A DNA stretch of 45,460 bases from Planctomycetia bacterium (GCA_026401075.1 JAPLNQ010000251.1:1-45460); one strand, 5' to 3'. Counted from the stretch's first letter, positions 28,143 through 38,297 are shown. Numbers and translations: made by a program. Notes: a model not told the origin generated them from the letters alone.

Positions 28143-30920
28143 GTGGCCAACGACGATCTGCTGCGTCGCGACGTCCGCCTGCTCGGCGACATGCTCGGCG
28201 CCGTGATCGTGGAATTGGCCGGCCAGGATTCGTTTGCCCTGGTGGAGGAAGTTCGCGGCCTTGCCCGCGACCGCCGCGCCGGCCGGCACGATGCCGAACG
28301 GGCGCTCGCGGCAAAGATCGAATCGCTCGACACCGCCCAGGCGGAGTGCGTCGCCCGCGCCTTCAGCATCTATTTCGACCTGGTCAACATCGCTGAGGAT
28401 CGGCAGCGTGTCCGCGTGCTCCGTGAACGCGAGCGGGAGCGGTCACCACAGCCGATCGGCGAGTCGTTGGCCGCGGGCATCGCCGAACTCAAGTCGCTCG
28501 GTCTCTCCGCCGCCGATGTGCAGCAGGCGCTCGACCGTCTCTCGATCGAACTCGTCTTCACGGCCCATCCCAGCGAGGCCAAGCGACGCTCGATCCGGGC
28601 GAAGCTGCGGCGGATGCGGCACAGCCTGCAGGAACTCGACCGCAGCGACCTCCTGCCCCGGGAACGCTCACGGCACGAAAGCGACCTGCACAGCGAACTC
28701 GACGTGCTCTGGCAGACGGAGTTTCTCAGGCCCACGCGGCCGACCGTGCTCGACGAGGTGGAACGCGGCCTGTCGATCATGCCACGGCTGTGGGAGGCGG
28801 TGCCGCAGGTGCATGCCTCGCTCCGCAGCGGCCTTGCAGCATGCTATCCAGGGGAGTCGTTCCACATCCCTCCATTCCTGACGTTCGGATCGTGGATGGG
28901 GGGCGATCGCGACGGCAATCCGTTTGTCACCGCAGATGTCACGGAACGCACGCTCTTGTGGCTGCGGGCCGCGGCGATCGACCGCCATCTCGACTGGTGC
29001 GACCGCCTCCACGACCTGCTCACGATCTCGCTCCATGCCGCCCGGGGCGCCGGCCCGTTGGTCGAGCGACTCGACGCCCTCGCCACGGCGTGGCCCGATC
29101 TGGCCGCTGCCCTCGAACCGCCCGCCCCGCACGAGACCTACCGCCGCTGGCTCCGCATGATCCGCTTCCGGCTGGAGCGGTCCCACACCGCGAGCCTCGC
29201 CGAGCCTGCGGCAGACGCTGCCTATGCGTCGGGAGGCGAACTGGAGGCCGACGTCGCCCTGCTCGTCGATTCGTTAGGCCACGACCACGGCCTCGCCGAC
29301 CAGTCCCCCGCCACGCACTGGCTCGACCTTGTGCGAACCTTCGGCCTCCACATGACGCGACTCGACGTGCGGCAGGATGCCCGCGCCTACGGCGACATCA
29401 TGGGGGAGATCCTCGCAGCCGCGGGCCGCGTGGCAGACACAGCCACCTACTCCGCGCTCGACGAGCCGGCCCGCCGTGCTCTGCTCGTTGACTCGATGCC
29501 CAACGCGGGCAGCCAACCGAATGCCAGCGACAGCGACATCCGCAACGACATCCCCAGCACAGGCCTGACTCCACTGACCGACGACACGCTGCGTCTCTTC
29601 GAGGTGCTCCACCGGGCGGTGGCGCGGTTCGGCCCGGAGTGCATCGGCACAGCGATCATCAGTCTTACCCGCAGCCCGGCCGACGTGCTCGCAGTGCTCT
29701 GGCTGTGGCGGTGGGCACGCGCGCGGGCAACCGCCCGCGGCGAAGCGGTCGCGGCCAGCGACATCGACATCTCGCCCCTCTTCGAGAAGATCAACGACCT
29801 CACCCACGCCCACGACACGCTCTCCGCGATCCTCGACGAGCCCTCTTACCGCGAGCATGTGGCCGGCCGGGGCAACCGGCAGATCGTGATGGTCGGCTAC
29901 TCCGACAGCACGAAGGACGGCGGCTACCTGGCGGCCTGCTGCGGCCTCCAGGCGGCGCAGGGCAATCTCCACGCCGCAGCCGCGGCCCGCGGCGTGAGCC
30001 TCACCTTCTTTCACGGCCGGGGCGGATCGCTCGGCCGCGGCGGCGGGCCGGCCGCGCGGGGCATCCTCTCGCTGCCGCCCGAGACGCTCGACGGCAGCCT
30101 CCGCCTCACCGAGCAGGGAGAAGTGCTCGCCGAGCGGTACGACGACACCGAGGTCGCCTGTCGGCATCTGGAGCAGGTATCGTGGGCCACGCTGGTGGCA
30201 TCGAGCGTGCGTCGGAGCGAGCCCCGCCGAGAGTGGACCGACGTCGCCGACCGGATGGCCGAACGCTCGTGGACCGTCTACCGCGAACTCGTCGATCAGC
30301 CGGGCTTCATCCGCTATTTCTCGGAAACGACCCCGATCGACGACATCGAAACCCTGCCGATCGCGTCGCGGCCCTCCCGCCGCCGCGGCGAGCGCACGCT
30401 CGACGACCTCCGCGCCATCCCCTGGGTGTTTGCCTGGACACAGAGCCGCTGCATGATCCCGGCCTGGTACGGCCTCGGCACGGCGCTGGTGGAAGTGAAA
30501 TACGACGACCGCCATGCCTGGCAGAACGTCTGCGACATGTATCGGCAGTGGCCGTTCTTTCAGGCCACGATCGACAACGCCACGCTGGCTCTCGCCAAGG
30601 CCGACATGTACATCGCGCAGCGGTACTCGGAACTCGTCGACGATGCCGACATCCGCCGCCCGATCTGGCAGCGAATCGCCGCGGAGCGTGACCGCACGAG
30701 GCAGGCGATCCTCGACATCGTCGGCGGCGGCGAACTCCTCGCCACCACGCCCTGGTTCCAACGGTCTATAGAAGCACGCAATCCATATATCGATCCGCTC
30801 AACCTCATCCAGATCGAGTTCATGCGCCGCCGCCGACAGCGGCCCGACGACGAGTCGCTCCGCGATCTCCTCCGGCTCTGCGTGCAGGGCATCGCCGCCG
30901 GCATGCGCACGACCGGGTAG
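28143..30920 (+). CDS. ppc: Phosphoenolpyruvate carboxylase
   Basis: VFTAHPSEAKRRSIRAKLRRM; MVGYSDSTKDGGYLAACCGLQAAQ; FFHGRGGSLGRGGGPAARGI; C-terminus IAAGMRTTG; GTG start. Confidence 0.95.
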   Translation: MANDDLLRRDVRLLGDMLGAVIVELAGQDSFALVEEVRGLARDRRAGRHDAERALAAKIESLDTAQAECVARAFSIYFDLVNIAEDRQRVRVLRERERERSPQPIGESLAAGIAELKSLGLSAADVQQALDRLSIELVFTAHPSEAKRRSIRAKLRRMRHSLQELDRSDLLPRERSRHESDLHSELDVLWQTEFLRPTRPTVLDEVERGLSIMPRLWEAVPQVHASLRSGLAACYPGESFHIPPFLTFGSWMGGDRDGNPFVTADVTERTLLWLRAAAIDRHLDWCDRLHDLLTISLHAARGAGPLVERLDALATAWPDLAAALEPPAPHETYRRWLRMIRFRLERSHTASLAEPAADAAYASGGELEADVALLVDSLGHDHGLADQSPATHWLDLVRTFGLHMTRLDVRQDARAYGDIMGEILAAAGRVADTATYSALDEPARRALLVDSMPNAGSQPNASDSDIRNDIPSTGLTPLTDDTLRLFEVLHRAVARFGPECIGTAIISLTRSPADVLAVLWLWRWARARATARGEAVAASDIDISPLFEKINDLTHAHDTLSAILDEPSYREHVAGRGNRQIVMVGYSDSTKDGGYLAACCGLQAAQGNLHAAAAARGVSLTFFHGRGGSLGRGGGPAARGILSLPPETLDGSLRLTEQGEVLAERYDDTEVACRHLEQVSWATLVASSVRRSEPRREWTDVADRMAERSWTVYRELVDQPGFIRYFSETTPIDDIETLPIASRPSRRRGERTLDDLRAIPWVFAWTQSRCMIPAWYGLGTALVEVKYDDRHAWQNVCDMYRQWPFFQATIDNATLALAKADMYIAQRYSELVDDADIRRPIWQRIAAERDRTRQAILDIVGGGELLATTPWFQRSIEARNPYIDPLNLIQIEFMRRRRQRPDDESLRDLLRLCVQGIAAGMRTTG

Positions 30921-30990
30921 CTTATTTCACGCGAAACACGAACTCGTTCAATGCTGTGCTGTGCGACAAGTGCCGTGCTTTCACCCGTGG

Positions 30991-31087
30991 CAACAAGATT
31001 GCAGCTTGTTGGGCTCGGGGCCGCATTCGGCAAGTTGAAAACTCGCCGCCACGGGGAGGGTACTTCCCGTGCCGAATAGGAATGGAC
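30991..31087. repeat. Inverted copy of the REP-like element plus variant hairpin CAACAAG-attgcag-CTTGTTG
   Basis: caagttgaaaactcgccgccacggggagggtacttcccgtgccgaataggaatg is near the reverse complement of 27881-27936. Confidence 0.85.
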
Positions 31088-31167
31088 TTCGTTTCTTTTC
31101 TCCTGGCCGGCCGCCCCGGCGGTGAACAACCCACGACCTCCCCTCCCACGACCTCCGGGACACACCT

Positions 31168-32490
31168 GTGACCACCGCCGCCGATCTCGTCGTGAAAACG
31201 CTCGGCCCCTGCCGGATCGACTCGCCACTCAAGCCGATGCTCGAATCCCGCCGCACCACCGTGCACTACGTCGGCGAGGACGACCGCGTGCTCTTCCACG
31301 ACACGCTGAGCCTCGTGCGGGAGAGCGGCTGCACGCTCGATTCCCTCCCCGGATTCGAGCCGGCCGGCCCGCGGCGCAAGATCTTCTTCGACGCCTCCAA
31401 GATGCGGGTCGGCATCGTCACCTGCGGCGGACTCTGCCCGGGCATCAACGACGTGATCCGCGGCATCGTCATGGAACTCACGTTTCACTACGGCGTGAAG
31501 AAGATCCACGGCTTCCGCAACGGCTACCAGGGATTTGTGGCGAAGTATGGCCACGACGTGGTCGAACTCACGCCGAGCGTGGTCAGCAATATCGACGAGG
31601 ATGGCGGCACGATCCTGGGCACGTCGCGGGGCGGACAGGATCCGGAGGAGATCGTCGACTGCCTCGAGCGGATGAACATAAGCTCGCTGTTCGTGATCGG
31701 CGGCGACGGCACGCTGCGGGGCGCGATGCAGATCGCGGCAGCGGTCGCGGCCCGTGACACCAAGATCGCCGTCGTCGGCATTCCCAAGACGATCGACAAC
31801 GACATCCCCTTCATCGACCAGAGCTTCGGGTTTCAGACAGCCTTCGGCGAGGCGACGAAGGCGATCCAGTCGGCTCATGTCGAGGCAAAGGCGTCGCCCA
31901 ACGGCGTGGGCCTCGTGAAGCTGATGGGCCGCCATTCCGGCTTCATCGCCTGCTATGCGTCGCTCGCCGAGCCCGACGCCAACTATGTGCTGATCCCGGA
32001 GGTGCCCTTTCAGTTGGACGGTCCGCACGGTCTGCTCGACCACCTGCTCGACCGGGTCAAGCGGAGCGGCCATGCCGTGATCGTGGCGGCGGAGGGAGCC
32101 GGGCAGGATCTGATCGAGCAGTCCGCCGAGGGGCACGACGCCTCGGGCAACCGTAGGCTGCAGGACGTGGGGCTCTTGCTCAAGGCCCGGATCGCCGACC
32201 ACTTCGCGGCGGCAGGCGTGGAACTGAACCTCAAGTACATCGACCCCAGCTATCTGATCCGCAGTGTGCGGGCCAATCCATACGACAGTGTCTATTGCCT
32301 CCGGCTCGCGCAGAACGCCGTGCATGCGGCGATGGCGGGCCGCACGGAGATGGTGGTGGGCCGCTGGCACGGCCGGTTTGTCCACATCCCGATTCCGCTG
32401 GCGGTGAGCCACCGCAACCAAGTGGCCCCCGACGGCGACCTCTGGCTCTCGGTGCTCGAGGCCACCGGCCAGCCCCGGTCGTTCGAGTAG
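31168..32490 (+). CDS. 6-phosphofructokinase, predicted ATP-dependent (GGDGT / PKTIDNDI type)
   Basis: VGIVTCGGLCPGINDVIRGIV; VIGGDGTLRGAMQIA; GIPKTIDNDIPFIDQSFGFQTA; LMGRHSGFIA. Confidence 0.93.
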   Translation: MTTAADLVVKTLGPCRIDSPLKPMLESRRTTVHYVGEDDRVLFHDTLSLVRESGCTLDSLPGFEPAGPRRKIFFDASKMRVGIVTCGGLCPGINDVIRGIVMELTFHYGVKKIHGFRNGYQGFVAKYGHDVVELTPSVVSNIDEDGGTILGTSRGGQDPEEIVDCLERMNISSLFVIGGDGTLRGAMQIAAAVAARDTKIAVVGIPKTIDNDIPFIDQSFGFQTAFGEATKAIQSAHVEAKASPNGVGLVKLMGRHSGFIACYASLAEPDANYVLIPEVPFQLDGPHGLLDHLLDRVKRSGHAVIVAAEGAGQDLIEQSAEGHDASGNRRLQDVGLLLKARIADHFAAAGVELNLKYIDPSYLIRSVRANPYDSVYCLRLAQNAVHAAMAGRTEMVVGRWHGRFVHIPIPLAVSHRNQVAPDGDLWLSVLEATGQPRSFE

Positions 32491-32496
32491 GCCCTT

Positions 32497-32620
32497 TCCC
32501 CCGTGGCGGCAAGTTTTCAACTTGTCCGTTGTCCCCGCCATCGATTCCACAAGTTAAAAACTTGTGGCCACGGGTCGAACTCCTTCGTGCGAGACAGCCT
32601 CAAACCCTCTCCCCCCGGGA
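32497..32620. repeat. Single-copy REP-like element, same orientation as the 27898 array
   Basis: cccccgtggcggcaagttttcaacttgtccgttgtccccgccatcgattCCACAAGTTaaaAACTTGTGGccacgggtcgaactccttcg. Confidence 0.9.
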
Positions 32621-32735
32621 AATGCACTGGGCCGCAGCTCTTTTTGACCCCATGGGCGGTCATGCGCCGCTTGCCGGTTGCGCCGCCATGCGAGATGCTC
32701 TTGGTGGCGGTTACGCCATCCCCAGGAGTCGAACG

Positions 32736-35700
32736 ATGCCGACATGCCCCGCGCCCGTCCTAAGATTCGTCCTCCTCATCGCGACGATAGGCAGCGCCTT
32801 CTGCAGCGTGACCGCAGCCGCAGCCGACTGGCCGCAGTGGCGGGGTCCCGACGGCCAGGGCCATGCCGCCGCGGCCCAAGACCTGCCGGTGACGTGGAGC
32901 GAAACTGAAAACATCGCCTGGAAGACGCCGCTCCCCGGCCGGGGCTGGTCGTCGCCGGTGATCGATGGCAGCCAGATCTGGATGACCACGGCGATCGAAA
33001 CGGGGATCTCGGAAGAGGAAAAGAAGAAACGCCTCGAGGGCGTCAAGCCGAGTCAGCCGCTCAATGTGTCGGGACCGGTGGCGCTGCATGCCCTCTGCAT
33101 CGACCGCGACTCGGGAAAACTCCTGCACAACATCGAACTGATGGTCGTCGCCGACCCACAGCCGATCCACTCACTCAACTCCTACGCCTCCCCCTCGCCG
33201 GTTCTCGCCGCCGGCCGGCTCTACTGCCACTTCGGCGGCTTTGGCACCGCATGCGTCGACACCACCACGGCGAAGGTCGTCTGGAAAAACCGTGACCAAC
33301 GGCTCAACCACGAGAACGGCCCCGGCAGCACTCCCCTGCTCTGGCATGACACGCTGATCTTCCACTGCGATGGCAGCGACACGCAGTCGATCGTCGCGCT
33401 CGACGCGGCCACCGGGGCGCTGGCCTGGAAGACGCCCCGCAGCGGCGAACTCCGCAGCGACCCCCAGCTCAAGAAGGCCTACGGTACGCCGATGGTGCTC
33501 ACCCTTGGCGGGCGGGACGTGCTCGTCTCGCCGGCGGCCGACTGGCTCTACGGCTACGACCCAGCCACGGGGAAGGAACTCTGGAAGATGAGCTACGGCG
33601 TGCTCGGCTTCTCGATCGTGCCGCGACCCGTCACGGCCCACGGGATGCTCTACATCAGCACGAGCTTCATGCAGCCCGAACTGCTCGCCATGAAGCTCGG
33701 CAACGCCGCGGCCGCCCCCACGATCGCCTGGCGGGAGAAGAAGGGCGCGCCGCAAATGCCCTCGCCGCTCGTGGTCGGGGACGAGCTCTACATGGTCAGC
33801 GACAAGGGCGTGGCCACCTGCCTCGATGCGAAGACCGGCGATGCAGTCTGGACAGAACGGCTCGGCGGCAATTTTGCGTCGTCGCCGCTCTACGCCGACA
33901 GCCGGATCTACGTGTGCAACCGGGATGGCGCGACGTTCGTGATCAAGCCCGGCCGTACCTTCACCCTCGAGGCGACGAACCACCTCGAGGGCCAGATCAT
34001 GGCCACGCCCGCGGCGCTCGACCGGTCGATCTACCTCCGCACCGACAAGGCGATCTACCGGATCGAGAAGCGGCAGCCACCGGCCGCCGCCAGCACACGG
34101 CCTCCCGTAACGGCTCGTGCCGTGGCCTTCCAGGCTCCGGCGGCAGCGACGCCCCCGGCACCGACTCCCGCGGCACCGACTCCCCCGACGCTTGCCGCCA
34201 CAGCCGCCGCGCCCAAGGGCGAGGTGTTTTCCTTCAGGTTCGACACGAGCAAGATCTATCCGGGCACGGCCCGGGAGGTTTCGGTCTACGTGCCGAAGCA
34301 GTACGACGGCACGACCCCCGCCTGCGTGCACGTCAACCAGGACGGCATCCAGTTCAACGCGCCCGACGTCCTCGACCGGCTGATCGCCGAGAAGCAGATC
34401 CCGGTGATGATCGGCGTCTTCGTGAAGCCAGGAGTCGTGCCCGCCACCAGGGAGGGAGCGCTCGACCGGTTCAACCGGAGCTTCGAATACGACGGCCTCG
34501 GCCCCGACTACGCCCGCTTTCTCCTGGAGGAAATCCTGCCCGCCGTCGAGACGAAGAAAACCGCCGACGGGCGGGCCATCGTGCTCTCGAAGAGTGGCAA
34601 CGACCGCTCGATCGGCGGCACCTCCAGCGGTGCGATCGCGGCCTTCACGGCGGCCTGGGAACGGCCCGACGCCTTTTCACGGGTCTATAGTGGCATCGGC
34701 ACGTATGTCGGCCTCCGGGGCGGCCATGCCTATTCGACGCTCATCCGCAAGGTCGAGCCGAAGCCGCTGCGGATCTTTCTGGAGGACGGCTCGAACGACC
34801 TCAACATCTACGGTGGCGACTGGTGGATGGCCAATCAGGCCATGCAGCGGTCGCTCGAATTCGCCGGGTATGACGTGCGGCATGCGTGGGGTGACGGAGC
34901 TCATAACGGCAAGCACGCCACGGAGCTGTTTCCAGAAACGTTTGCCTGGCTGTGGCGCGAATGGCCGAAGCCGGTGACCGCAGGACTGGGCAGCCCGCAA
35001 CTTCAGGAGATCCTCGTTCCGGGCGAGAACTGGCGGCTCGTCGGCGAGGGCTACAAGTTCACCGAGGGCCCCGCGGCCAACGCCAAGGGCGAACTCTTCT
35101 TCAACGACGTGGGCGATGGGAAGACCTACCGTGTCACGCCCGACTGGAAGCCGGAGATCTGGCTCGCCGATTCGCACAAGGGTGATGGACAGAACTTCGC
35201 TCCCGACGGCCGGCTCGTGGCAGCCAGTGGCGGCGACACGGCGATCCTCGCCTGGGACGCGGCGAAGCAGCCGACGACGCTCGCGCAGGGATGGCGGGGC
35301 AACGACGTGGTCGTGAATGCCGCCGGCGTGGTCTACGTCACGGAGCCCGGCTGGGATGGAAAGTCGCCAAGCAAGATCCACTGCCTGAAAGCCTCCGACG
35401 GCGGCGCGTTTACCGACACTGTCGTCGATACCGGCCTGAAGTTTTCCAACGGGCTCTGCCTGTCACCCGATCAGAGCCTGCTCTACGTCGCCGACAGCCG
35501 CACCCACTGGGTCTATAGCTACCAGGTGAATGCCGACGGCACGCTCGCCCACAAGCAGCGGTACTATCATCTTCATGTGCCCGACACGGCCGACGAAAGC
35601 GGTGCCGATGGGATGCGAGTCGACCGCGACGGCCGGCTCTGGGTGGCAACGAAGATGGGCATTCAGGTCTGCGATCAGGCGGGCAGGGTCAACTGCATCA

Positions 35701-35861
35701 TCCCCACGCCCAACGGTAAGATCTCGAACCTCTGCTTCGGCGGGCCCGACTTCACGACGCTCCTGGCCACCTGCGGCGACAAGGTCTACGTCCGGAAGGT
35801 GAAGCCGACGGGCGCACCGAATTTTCTCCCGCCTTCCACGCCAGCCAAGCCGAGACTCTGA
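32736..35861 (+). CDS. Three-domain exported protein: PQQ-like beta-propeller + esterase (alpha/beta hydrolase) + SMP-30/gluconolactonase-like propeller
   Basis: ADWPQWRGPDGQGHAAAAQDLPVTWSETENIAWKTPLPGRGWSSPVI; GGTSSGAIAAFTAAWERPDAFSRVYSGIGTY; KFTEGPAANAKGELFFNDVGDGKTYRV, FSNGLCLSPDQSLLYVADS. Confidence 0.88.
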   Translation: MPTCPAPVLRFVLLIATIGSAFCSVTAAAADWPQWRGPDGQGHAAAAQDLPVTWSETENIAWKTPLPGRGWSSPVIDGSQIWMTTAIETGISEEEKKKRLEGVKPSQPLNVSGPVALHALCIDRDSGKLLHNIELMVVADPQPIHSLNSYASPSPVLAAGRLYCHFGGFGTACVDTTTAKVVWKNRDQRLNHENGPGSTPLLWHDTLIFHCDGSDTQSIVALDAATGALAWKTPRSGELRSDPQLKKAYGTPMVLTLGGRDVLVSPAADWLYGYDPATGKELWKMSYGVLGFSIVPRPVTAHGMLYISTSFMQPELLAMKLGNAAAAPTIAWREKKGAPQMPSPLVVGDELYMVSDKGVATCLDAKTGDAVWTERLGGNFASSPLYADSRIYVCNRDGATFVIKPGRTFTLEATNHLEGQIMATPAALDRSIYLRTDKAIYRIEKRQPPAAASTRPPVTARAVAFQAPAAATPPAPTPAAPTPPTLAATAAAPKGEVFSFRFDTSKIYPGTAREVSVYVPKQYDGTTPACVHVNQDGIQFNAPDVLDRLIAEKQIPVMIGVFVKPGVVPATREGALDRFNRSFEYDGLGPDYARFLLEEILPAVETKKTADGRAIVLSKSGNDRSIGGTSSGAIAAFTAAWERPDAFSRVYSGIGTYVGLRGGHAYSTLIRKVEPKPLRIFLEDGSNDLNIYGGDWWMANQAMQRSLEFAGYDVRHAWGDGAHNGKHATELFPETFAWLWREWPKPVTAGLGSPQLQEILVPGENWRLVGEGYKFTEGPAANAKGELFFNDVGDGKTYRVTPDWKPEIWLADSHKGDGQNFAPDGRLVAASGGDTAILAWDAAKQPTTLAQGWRGNDVVVNAAGVVYVTEPGWDGKSPSKIHCLKASDGGAFTDTVVDTGLKFSNGLCLSPDQSLLYVADSRTHWVYSYQVNADGTLAHKQRYYHLHVPDTADESGADGMRVDRDGRLWVATKMGIQVCDQAGRVNCIIPTPNGKISNLCFGGPDFTTLLATCGDKVYVRKVKPTGAPNFLPPSTPAKPRL

Positions 35862-35875
35862 ACATAAGTCGCATC

Positions 35876-36976
35876 ATGCATCCATTACAAAGCTCTCGCC
35901 GAGGATTTCTCGCGGCCGTCTCGGCCCTCTCGACCGTCAGCGGCCTCACGGCAGCGCCGCTTGCAGCCGCCGACGTCCGCCGACGCGGCATTCCGCTGGG
36001 GTTCGACAATTTCGCCGTGCGTGCCATGAAGTGGAACGCGCGGCAGCTCATCGACCACGCAGAATCGCTACGGTGCGACTCGCTCTTCATCACCGACTTC
36101 AGCCCCTTCGACGGCCGCTTCGACGACGCCTCGCTCGGGGACATCCGTCGCTACGGCGCCGATCGCGGCATCGCCATCGCATTGGGCTCGTGGAGCATCT
36201 GCCCGTCGTCCAAGACATTCAAGCACGACTGGGGCTGCGCCGAGGAGCACCTGGCGCTTGGCATCCGGATGGCGAAGGCACTGGGTTCGCCGGCCTTCCG
36301 TGTGATCCTCGGCAATCGCGACGACAGGCTTTCCGATGGCGGCATCAGTGCGCGGATCGCCGATACGGTCGAGGTGCTGAAGTCCCAACGCACGAGAGCG
36401 ATCGACAGCGGCGTGAAGATCGCGGTGGAAAACCATGCCGGCGACATGCAGGCGAGGGAACTGAAGGCGCTCGTCGAGGCGGCCGGGCCGGACTATGTGG
36501 GCGTCAACTTCGACTCGGGCAACGCCTGCTGGTCGCTCGAGGATCCTCTCTCCGCGCTCGCCACGGTGGCTCCTCACGTGCTCACGACGAGCCTCCGCGA
36601 CACGATGCTCTGGGAATCGACAGAGGGGGTGACGGCGCAGTGGACGGCGATGGGCGAGGGCTGCACCAATCTGCCCGGCTTCTTCGATCTCTTCGAGAAA
36701 GGCTGCCCGGGGGTGACGGCACACATCGAAACGATCTCGGGATTTCCGCGATCCTTCCCGATCGATGAACGAGACTTCTGGCAAGCCTATCCCGACGCCC
36801 GCGCAGCAGACCTGGCCGGCCTGCTCGCCCTGGCGAAAAAAGGCCGGCGGATCGAGCCGTTCACGCCGCCGGTGGGCGACGGCCGGCAGCAGGCCGAGCA
36901 GCAGTATCAGCTCGGCGAACTCCAGCGGAGCATCCGCCACTGCCGAGACGTACTCGGGCTGGGTGTGCGCGCGTAG
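35876..36976 (+). CDS. Sugar phosphate isomerase/epimerase family (xylose isomerase-like TIM barrel), Tat-signal
   Basis: SSRRGFLAAVSALSTVSG; KIAVENHAGDMQARELKALVEAAGPDYVGVNFDSGNACWSLEDP. Confidence 0.85.
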   Translation: MHPLQSSRRGFLAAVSALSTVSGLTAAPLAAADVRRRGIPLGFDNFAVRAMKWNARQLIDHAESLRCDSLFITDFSPFDGRFDDASLGDIRRYGADRGIAIALGSWSICPSSKTFKHDWGCAEEHLALGIRMAKALGSPAFRVILGNRDDRLSDGGISARIADTVEVLKSQRTRAIDSGVKIAVENHAGDMQARELKALVEAAGPDYVGVNFDSGNACWSLEDPLSALATVAPHVLTTSLRDTMLWESTEGVTAQWTAMGEGCTNLPGFFDLFEKGCPGVTAHIETISGFPRSFPIDERDFWQAYPDARAADLAGLLALAKKGRRIEPFTPPVGDGRQQAEQQYQLGELQRSIRHCRDVLGLGVRA

Positions 36977-37025
36977 GGCCCGGCGGTGCGATCTTACCGC
37001 TGGCTGCTTGAGCAACCCGGGCGGA

Positions 37026-38285
37026 ATGCCCTATGCTCCGGGCTTTCCCATTCCGCCCTCTAGCCCGCCACGTGCCCCCCTGAACGCCGCCGCCCCGAAG
37101 TCATTGCTCATCACCGGCGTCACCGGACTGCTGGGCGCTACCCTCATCCGCGATCTCCTCCTCGACGGCCGGAGCTTGGCCGTCGTCGTCCGCCGCAGCC
37201 GGAAGCAGTCAGCCGCCGCCCGCGTGGAAGCCATCATGGTCCACTGGGAGAAGACGCTCGGGAAACGGCTGCCGAGGCCGACCGTGCTCGAAGGCGACCT
37301 GACACGGCCGCTCTGCGGTCTCGATGCCGATGCCCGCCGCTGGGTGGGAGAACACTGCGACGAACTGCTCAACAACGCCGCCAGCCTCACCTTCCGCGGC
37401 TCCGACCGCGCAGAGGAGCCCTGGCGGACGAACGTAACCGGCATCAGCCAGGTGCTGGCACTGGCCCGCGAAACCGGTCTCAGGCATGTCCATCATGTCT
37501 CCACGGCCTACGTCTGCGGCCTCCGCTCAGGCCTGGTCATGGAAGACGACCTCGACGTCGGCCAGCCATTCGGCAACGACTACGAGCGGACCAAGGTGGA
37601 GGGCGAGAAACTCGTCCGCGCCGCAGCCGAGCCTGCCGGCGGCTTTCTCGACACCGCCACCGTCTACCGTCCATCGATCATCGTGGGCGACTCGAGCACC
37701 GGCTGGACATCCACCTACCATGGCCTGTTCGCGGGCCTCCGGCTCGGCCACACGCTCTTGACCAAGGTCACGAAGGGCACGACGAGCGGCCCGGCCCTGC
37801 TCGGCCTGATCGGCGTGGCACTCCACGACACCAAAAACTTCGTGCCGGTCGACTGGGTGTCGGCCGTGATTGCCCACGCGGTCCAGACGCCGTCTGCTCG
37901 GGGCACTACCTACCATCTCACGCACCCCGAGCCGCTCTTGATGGATATGGTCGGCCGGCTCATCCAGCAGGCCGTCGAATCCTACTCACAGGATGCGTCA
38001 CCCGATGACCCCGACCTGTGCGACGAGCAGTGGTTTGCTGACAATCTCGGCACGCAGTTGGACATCTACAAGAGCTACCTGCGGAACGACCCCACGTTTG
38101 ACCGCTCGCACACGGCCGCCATCGCCGGGCATCTCCCCTGTCCGCCGCTCGACATGCCGACGCTCATGAAAATGGCGAAATTCGCCATCGACCATGAGTT
38201 TGGTCGCAAGAGCCCATGGCTGGCAGCCGCGGAAACCAGCCCCGCTCCCATGCAAGCCCGACGCGCAAGCGAGGGAATCCGCTAG
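37026..38285 (+). CDS. Extended SDR / thioester-reductase-like (NAD_binding_4) protein
   Basis: SLLITGVTGLLGATLIRDLLLDGRSLAVVVRRS; HVHHVSTAYVCGL; YERTKVEGEKLVRAA. Confidence 0.82.
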   Translation: MPYAPGFPIPPSSPPRAPLNAAAPKSLLITGVTGLLGATLIRDLLLDGRSLAVVVRRSRKQSAAARVEAIMVHWEKTLGKRLPRPTVLEGDLTRPLCGLDADARRWVGEHCDELLNNAASLTFRGSDRAEEPWRTNVTGISQVLALARETGLRHVHHVSTAYVCGLRSGLVMEDDLDVGQPFGNDYERTKVEGEKLVRAAAEPAGGFLDTATVYRPSIIVGDSSTGWTSTYHGLFAGLRLGHTLLTKVTKGTTSGPALLGLIGVALHDTKNFVPVDWVSAVIAHAVQTPSARGTTYHLTHPEPLLMDMVGRLIQQAVESYSQDASPDDPDLCDEQWFADNLGTQLDIYKSYLRNDPTFDRSHTAAIAGHLPCPPLDMPTLMKMAKFAIDHEFGRKSPWLAAAETSPAPMQARRASEGIR

Positions 38286-38297
38286 GTCTTGAAACCC

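Noticed and set aside
29274-30761. 495-aa minus-strand ORF
   Set aside because: Antisense to ppc, which is unambiguous.
32295-32735. N-terminal extension of the three-domain protein ORF
   Set aside because: Overlaps the end of pfk and the REP-like repeat; a signal peptide starts at ATG 32736, which is the likelier start.
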